Shown here: in pieces, positions 58,069 through 64,000 of the stretch
How the letters are laid out: each line of letters starts with the position of its first letter
Numbering within the stretch: the stretch's first letter is position 1
Source of the DNA: Mactromeris polynyma
Lineage: Eukaryota; Mollusca; Bivalvia; Venerida; Mactridae
Assembly (NCBI GenBank): GCA_032209605.1
Contig: JASFXZ010000001.1
Span: forward strand, 18,308,256 to 18,372,255
Reading direction: 5' to 3'
DNA: 64,000 bases
The notes under the pieces: generated by a model
Seen by the model: only the letters and a program-made list of their open reading frames with translations
The model's database searches: none
Told to the model about the DNA's origin: nothing
Position numbers and translations under genes: made by a program

Positions 58069-58448
58069 CAACGCGGTCATAGTCGGTTAAGGCCTACACG
58101 TATTTAAATGCATTGCTGAAGGTCGCGAAGTGTCTGAAACTCAGTTATGAAAGCCTGAACTACTGTAAACATATTTATTATTTTACGTGGAACTGGCTTT
58201 CTATATTGACCGAGAAAGTGTTTTGATCCTGTGGGACGTCTAGATGTACAATGTAATCAGTTCACATAAATAGCCTTAAGGCACCGGCAAATTTCGGTTG
58301 TTGTGCAGAGGTCGTTGTTAAGAGATGTTAAATTGGTAGTAAAGTTTTATTGATTGGGGGAAAGTGATAATGTTGTTGAAGAGAAAATGTTGCTCAGTAG
58401 ACTGCCACACTGAGCAGGTTATAACGTAGGCTTTGACATCATGACATG

Positions 58449-58689
58449 AGCACCGCTATACAATTTCCAACCTCTTCTTTAAGTGACGTCATTTCCAGAA
58501 AACGTCACATGTGACGTCACCATGTACTGAAAGTAAGCAATATTTGATCCAATTGCCAAATGGCAATATGAAAACGAAGTGACCATATGGAGTAAATATT
58601 GTTTCCTGCTTGCAATAACCACATCACATGTTGCGTTTTCTTGAAAAGACGTCCCTTACAGAAGAGGTTGTAAATCCCACAGCAGAGCT
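58449..58689. mobile_element. CRE-carrying MITE, copy C
   Basis: Left AGCACCGCTATACAATTTCC AACCTCTTCTTTAAG; right complement AGCTCTGCTGTGGGATTTAC AACCTCTTCTGTAAG. It is inverted relative to copy A. TGACGTCA occurs at 58484-58491 and 58512-58519, and both sub-ends carry TTTCCAGAAAACGTCACATG-like blocks. Confidence 0.8.
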
Positions 58690-59675
58690 CATATTTCAAT
58701 GTCATAGTTTTAAAACCGATCATCAGTCTTCCATAAGATCGACCGAATAGACTAGTCACGTGACGATACTCGTGCATTGTCTATGTTTCTCTCAAGATTT
58801 AGTAACAAGAGTATTATTTATAATTCTAAGGGATTCAAGGGGCTTACAATGTAGAGTAGAAACGTTGTGATCAAACGGATCATCTTGAGGAAATGGACAA
58901 ACATCATTGCAATGTCTAAACCCACCACACATTTGAAAATATCAATGGTATTTTTACATTTTACGCCGACAAAATGCAGACGCATTTCGCTCGACAAATA
59001 AATTCCCAGAAGATTGGTTGCAACATGAACACAATAGGGAGGTTTTTTTTACAATATGCATTACATCTGCGTAGCCGTTCATTGAATTTGTGATTATGCG
59101 AAGCGAGTTGCTTCCCTTTGACATTTATAAATCACGTAAATTATTTTTATTTCTATCGTATATTGACATATCTTTGACGTTTATTTATCACTGAACACTA
59201 TATATGAGTTATATACGCAGGCAAAATAAATACAAATGAATTCTTGAATTTACAGTCTGTTTATAGGCAAACAGTTGTTTGATTCTGGGCAATGGCCTCT
59301 AGATATGACAAGATACAAAAATCATAGCAAAAGTTGTCTACCTTAGACCATAACTCTCATATTATTTCTCTGTTGAATTGTTGTGTTGTTGTTATGTACC
59401 GGTGCCAGTTGACCTAACAAGGGACCAGCCAGTACTGACTTCTTCTTCCACACGCAGCTGACAACTTCCTGGCTTCAAACCTAGATGAAGGATAAATGAC
59501 TAGTCTGTCAAAGTGTCGAATTCATTGTGCTAACCGGACGGGTTTATTTGATATTCATTCTTACGTTGATACAGTTACAATGTAGATCTACTAGCACAGT
59601 CTGAGTTCACGAGGTGAAGGACATTGCATGACCTTCAGCGACTCCAGTTATGTTTGTATTTGATATGCTTATAAC
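58690..59675. other. No gene seen; SINE-like fragment at about 59395-59480
   Basis: AT-rich. At 59395-59480, GGGACCAGCCAGTACTGACT and CTGACAACTTCCTGGC are the complements of SINE core motifs found at 18.8 and 46.3 kb. Nothing else is recognised. Confidence 0.35.
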
Positions 59676-60127
59676 TAGGGATGTCAACGAATGGAAATGT
59701 TGGTATTCGAATATTCGATCAGCCTTCCGAACGAATATTCGAATATTCGAGCATTCGACCTTCTTATTTAAAAATAATACATTTGAAATTCGAAGTTTAA
59801 CTTTTAGTTTATGTTTATCAATTTTGTGTTTAAACTGATCAATCCCCGCGATTACTAATATTTTAAGGGCCTAACAGTCATCACCAGAGTGTTATATCTC
59901 TCTTGTCCCAAAATATACAACATGACATGGCAATTAACACATATTATTTTCACGCGTAAAATGTCATTCAATGCGATAATGCCCATCATTGAAATTCAAT
60001 ACACTTGCATTCAGCTTTTTATATCGAAAACATATATGTTATCGAAAATTCGAATGCCGAATCAGTATTCGAATATTCGGACGTACAAACGAATATTCGA
60101 ATATCAGAATATTAGTTGACAATCCTA
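59676..60127. mobile_element. hAT-type MITE with perfect 8-bp target duplication
   Basis: Left end TAGGGATGTCAACGAATGGA; right end on the other strand TAGGATTGTCAACTAATATT. The flanks CTTATAAC (59668-59675) and CTTATAAC (60128-60135) are identical, the 8-bp duplication expected of hAT insertions. Both subterminal regions are packed with CGAATATTCG palindromes. No transposase; 452 bp. Confidence 0.92.
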
Positions 60128-60574
60128 CTTATAACCGTTTACAAACCGACAAATTTATTTATGACTTCGCACACAAATGGATAGAGAAGAATCTAACTGT
60201 CGGTGTTTAATTTATATTTTATGTATTTGTTTCCTATTTAACAAAGATACACAGTGCTGACGGTGACACCTTCATGGACATCAAGTTAGGTGATACTATA
60301 TACAGTTCTCAAGGGACCTTCAATTTTAACAGCACTGGTTTCGTATGACGTCAAATTATTTTAACGCATTTGAAGATCGCTTGCTGAATGAAAACCATAC
60401 CATTGGAAGAGTATCAGACACGGTGTTGGATATACGTTGTGACGTTCACATTGATCTTTTGATAGTCTCTCCAGAAGTCCTTTGTAAACTGGTGTCGTAG
60501 ATGTAAATGTAGTCATGACATGGTTCAGTTTGAAATGGTATACTGGAGGTTTCTCTACATGCTCTTATATAAAG

Positions 60575-60681
60575 ATCAGATCCCATGGAGGGTGATAGCA
60601 AATAATGTTAACCCGAGAAAAATGTAAACCGAGGCGTAAGAAGGTGAACATTATATGCTATCACCCTCCATGGGATCTGAT
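60575..60681. repeat. Inverted repeat, 39-bp arms
   Basis: Arms 60575-60613 and 60643-60681 pair at about 37 of 39 positions (ATCAGATCCCATGGAGGGTG ATAGCA...), with a 29-base loop. Probably a tiny fold-back element. Confidence 0.85.
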
Positions 60682-61178
60682 TGATATTTATTTTATTATA
60701 CCGAACCACTTTTTTGATATTAAAATATAAAACAATGAAGTCAATGTGAAACAGAAACAATAAAGTTCTTGCAGAGTCTTTTTGTGAAAGAACTGAATCT
60801 GTCAAAGGTGACAGATAATGTCGTTTGCAAACATTCCTGTTAAAATGTTAAGTCACAGGGTAAAAACGTTATGTCACAACGTCACGGGGTGAAAACGTTA
60901 TGTAACAGGGTAACATTACGGATTTGCTTATAGCGTGTATATGTGATTTTTGAATGGATAAATCACGTGAGGTATAATAAATGCAATTACAAGTGAATAC
61001 GATTGAATATATGTTACAATAAATGACATGCACCTGTATCTTCTACTGGTTAGCATTTTTTCCTGAAATAGATCGATAATAATGCTTTTTCATTATTATT
61101 TTTATTGTTATCATTTATTTAATGCAATACTCAGGTCACGTTTTATCATTAATAACGACTTTGAACGCTAATATATCT

Positions 61179-61650
61179 TTACGTACGTATATACTTATTT
61201 ATAGGGGTAAATAAAATATGCACGTAATACAACGTGCATTGAAACTTAAATACAGTTTGCTGTTTCTGTGGCAACAGGACTTGAAATAAACTGAAACATT
61301 TATCTGGATCATCTGAACCTAAATTTATTTTATGGGCTTCATCCAGTATTGTTGTCACAGAGTCAAAATCATCATTTATAAGAATCATTGCCATGTATAA
61401 CCGTTTAAAACAATCTTGTTTAATCATATTACTAAGAGACAAAACTAGTAAAAAACATCCGTTTGTTAAAAAACAGGAAGTTTTTTTAATGTTATGATTA
61501 TACAAATGACTTTTTTCGTCACATACATAGAAATATATAATAAATGTCTTCTGTGATAATGCATATTTTTTGAGTTTTAACTAGATAAAGTATATAGTTC
61601 ATGATTGTTTAGATAAACAAATGAACAAAAAATGGACATAATATATCTTT
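61179..61650 (-). repeat. Dispersed repeat with coding-like core, copy 2
   Basis: Minus-strand match to 30395-30765. Here the frame stays open from 61505 to 61179: it includes MIKQDCFKRLYMAMILIN, TTILDEAHKINLGSDD and KCFSLFQVLLPQKQQ. The block looks like protein sequence (amphipathic, no low complexity), but no family is recognised. It could be part of a transposon protein or a retrocopied exon. Confidence 0.6.
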
Positions 61651-61859
61651 AAGATTTCACAAAAAACAGTTTATTTACACACACTTTCGCAGTATTTTGT
61701 CAAACTTCGGTTCCCATGTTTATTTTTATTGGCGTGTTGGCAAACAATACAAAACCAAAAACGTTAAAAATCTGCATCCTTACGTTAAGTTGAAGTCTTC
61801 CGTAGTGTAACTATGGAAACAGCTAGCAACGCTCGTTGACAATAGTACACTATAGTACG

Positions 61860-62400
61860 GCCTCTACACAGCAATACACTTAGGGAGACGAAGGTTTTGG
61901 CCTTTGCTGAGAGGTTGTCGCTCTATAAAGGATAAATTAATGGTATATTCCTACTTAAAGGACACTATTAATGCTGTTGAAGAGAGGGTCGCTCTGGAGA
62001 GGTTGACCTATAATGCGTATATTTATCTAAGTGCCTACCAACAGAAGGTCTCGGACGAAGTCGAAGACCGAACATACTCATCAATTTACGCATCATATGT
62101 ACATAAAATACCTATCACGTATCAAGACAGCGTATAAATATCAGACAGCTATGTTCAAGCATTGAAGACCACTCACGACCGTGCGATTTTCTGTCCGAAT
62201 CTTTATTTTCTGCCTATCGACAATATTCCGTATAGTATATTGGCACGTGACCAGCGATTATATCTCAATGCTTTTCATAATGATGTCGTATTGATGACAT
62301 ATGTTTCGTTTTCCCACAGGTCATCTGCTGGACACACGTATTACTGTTTGTAAGCCTTCCATTGAACCATTTTACTTCTTTGCAGCGAAACCTGACAGAA
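61860..62400. other. Unassigned stretch with open frames
   Basis: The plus frames 61904-62137 and 62162-62353 lie close together and have balanced amino-acid composition, but I recognise no family and no splice link. Could be a decayed gene fragment or chance. Confidence 0.2.
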
Positions 62401-62857
62401 GAGCTTTAAGGTTGACCGACCTATGATGACTCCCGTGACTGGATTCAAACGCGAGTAATTCATTTATCAAAACTTCATAAAGAGAACGAGAATAATTGTG
62501 GCGTCTCTAGGGCGTATACTGGTGGCAGAAGTAATGGCATGATTTTACCCAAGGGTTATAATATAAGCAAATCTGGCAAAAACGTTTGTTGAACTCGCTT
62601 GGATGTGTTGTGTTGTAACCGTAGCACAGATCATATTGAACATCCATTGACACTAACTTGTATTGTCTAACCAGAAGGAACTACGTAGATTTATCATTGG
62701 CTGTAAGACAGATAAAGGCAACCATTCTATTGCTTAGTCTGTGATGGATGGCAAGCTGCCATGGCTCCTGTTTCTGTTACTGGATTTGTGTGAAGTCTTC
62801 CAGTGGATAATGAACACACACACTTGACCTATTCTTGACAAGAAAAAATATTATATC

Positions 62858-62905
62858 AGTACATGGTGACGTCACATATGGTGTTTTCTGGAAATTACGA
62901 TGACC
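62858..62905. mobile_element. CRE-carrying MITE, end fragment (copy D)
   Basis: AGTACATGGTGACGTCACAT and TTTTCTGGAAATTACG match the inner part of copies A-C; TGACGTCA at 62867-62874. Confidence 0.55.
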
Positions 62906-63768
62906 GGAACTTTTTAAAAACAAGGGCGTTATAAAGAAACACTGCGATACAGAACGTTTATTTTACGTGTCGTTTCGCCAGTATTTAGCCAGCCACCACG
63001 ACAGTGACATACACAAGAGACAGACACCATAGCTAGAGCTAGACCCTAGCAAATTGCAATTCTAGGATATTTGTCTGCAGCGAATGTTATTTCACGCCAG
63101 ACTGATGATAAATATTACACAGTGTCAGAATATATTACTTTGATAAGATTATCGCACGCCTCGGCACGTTTTTTGATGAGTATAACCTCATGAGTTTACT
63201 CGAAGTATTGGAAGTGGAAATTTTCTTCAACAAAGTGAATAGTGCTTCCAACTGGTAACTGATTACAATCATTCGGAACCTCTCTGTTGACTACGACATA
63301 TACATGTAATATAGCTGAGCGTAATAACAGAGGTGCTCCGAATTTAGTATAAATACAGCAAAGTATTGTTGTTGTTAGAAAACATTTTCTTCGCACACAT
63401 TCTTTATTAAGAATTTATACAGACAGTAGGTAATTTAAGTACAAAAGTGGTTTCACTATACGAAAATTGGAAGAAATGATAAAATAAATGTGATTTTCCA
63501 TTTATTTTTTGTGGAACGGTAAAAAATTACAAAATTTTCAAATTTTATCCGCATTATTATATAGATTAAAACAACAATTGTTTCATTTATCGCAGACATT
63601 ATGCCAATGATAGACTGACTACCTTAAATAATGAATCGGTGGTGGCATAACATCTAGTCTATTTCAAAATTTGCTTGCCTATTCAGCTCCTATCCAGCAC
63701 AGCATCTGATTTACCACGATTGTTTGTTTGCAATGAAAACAAACATATTTTAATCAATTATCTTAACG

Positions 63769-63999
63769 CTAAAGTAGTTTCCGCGGATGAATTTCTCCCC
63801 AGACACGAACAAGAGTATGTTTAATGCAAAAATCTCTAAATAAGTTTAGCATTCTCAGCAAATTGAATCTTCGTTGGAAGAAATATTTCGAGAAATTCAA
63901 ATCAATCTTTCGTAACGTCCTCAACAGGACGGCTTGGTACCGAAGCAAATCTATTCTTTCACACGATGTCGTTAATATAAAAGCCTGGCTCAAATCTAA
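63769..63999 (-). CDS. Possible C-terminal exon of an unidentified gene at the right edge
   Basis: Minus-strand open frame running in from the window edge to a TAG at 63769, about 76 codons with no stop. Contains FFQRRFNLLRMLNLFRDF and VRVWGEIHPRKLL, basic and non-repetitive. No family recognised and no acceptor needed, since the edge cuts it. It may equally be chance; the 63.2-63.4 kb minus frame (ending NFHFQYFE) is another unsupported candidate nearby. Confidence 0.2.
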   Translation of the reverse strand, partial: LDLSQAFILTTSCERIDLLRYQAVLLRTLRKIDLNFSKYFFQRRFNLLRMLNLFRDFCIKHTLVRVWGEIHPRKLL

Positions 64000-64000
64000 A

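Noticed and set aside
59676..60127. Heat-shock element cluster from GAATATTCG repeats
   Set aside because: Spacing (TTCGAA without the two-base gap) does not fit the nTTCnnGAAn rule over consecutive units; the repeats are explained as hAT subterminal motifs.
61904..62353. Gene formed by two neighbouring plus frames
   Set aside because: No shared family, no splice sites linking them and no repeat support; left as unassigned.

Overview
The window looks like nuclear DNA of an invertebrate animal, most likely a mollusc (my guess is a bivalve). It is AT-rich. The genes are split into many short exons by GT...AG introns that are often over 1 kb. The three recognisable proteins are metazoan, and the non-coding DNA is crowded with MITEs, tRNA-headed SINEs, long-inverted-repeat transposons and tandem arrays of the kind common in molluscs. 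No species can be named from the sequence alone.

Three protein-coding genes can be reconstructed exon by exon, with reading phase conserved across every junction. (1) On the minus strand at 79-1146 are the first three coding exons of WASHC5 (strumpellin, a WASH-complex subunit); the gene continues beyond the left edge. (2) On the minus strand at 7265-20951 is a complete IFT74 (intraflagellar transport complex B): 22 exons, 590 residues, with an ATG that appears to be split across the first splice junction. (3) On the plus strand at 26061-45268 is a complete MFSD14 (HIAT1-type major facilitator transporter): 13 exons, 493 residues. IFT74 and MFSD14 are divergent, separated by about 5.1 kb of mostly transposon DNA. 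IFT74 and WASHC5 run in the same direction, with a 3.5 kb transposon between them, close to the WASHC5 start. The three genes are functionally unrelated (endosomal actin, cilia, membrane transport); they are simply neighbours.

Layout: 1-1146 WASHC5; 1531-5056 DNA transposon with inverted ends, a 7-bp target duplication, a 102-bp tandem array and a broken PHD-finger reading frame; 5437-5759 TA-type MITE; 7265-20951 IFT74, whose introns hold a hAT-like element, two copies of one SINE, another SINE, a 25-bp satellite and a strong hairpin; 19.6-21.4 kb elements rich in a 'TTCGACCCC' motif; 22792-25563 long-terminal-inverted-repeat element carrying a dead reverse transcriptase; 26061-45268 MFSD14, with a 1.2 kb fold-back element, MITEs, SINEs and at least six tandem arrays in its introns. 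From 45.3 to 64.0 kb I find no convincing gene, only MFSD14 3' flank, repeats, a MITE family that carries CRE-like TGACGTCA sites, a hAT element with a perfect 8-bp target duplication, and hairpins.

The most unusual structure is at 39440-39806: the last 50 bases of MFSD14 exon 8 and its splice donor have been amplified into a seven-copy, 52-bp tandem array, giving seven equally spaced strong donor sites. I found no sign of a prokaryote-style defence or biosynthetic system.
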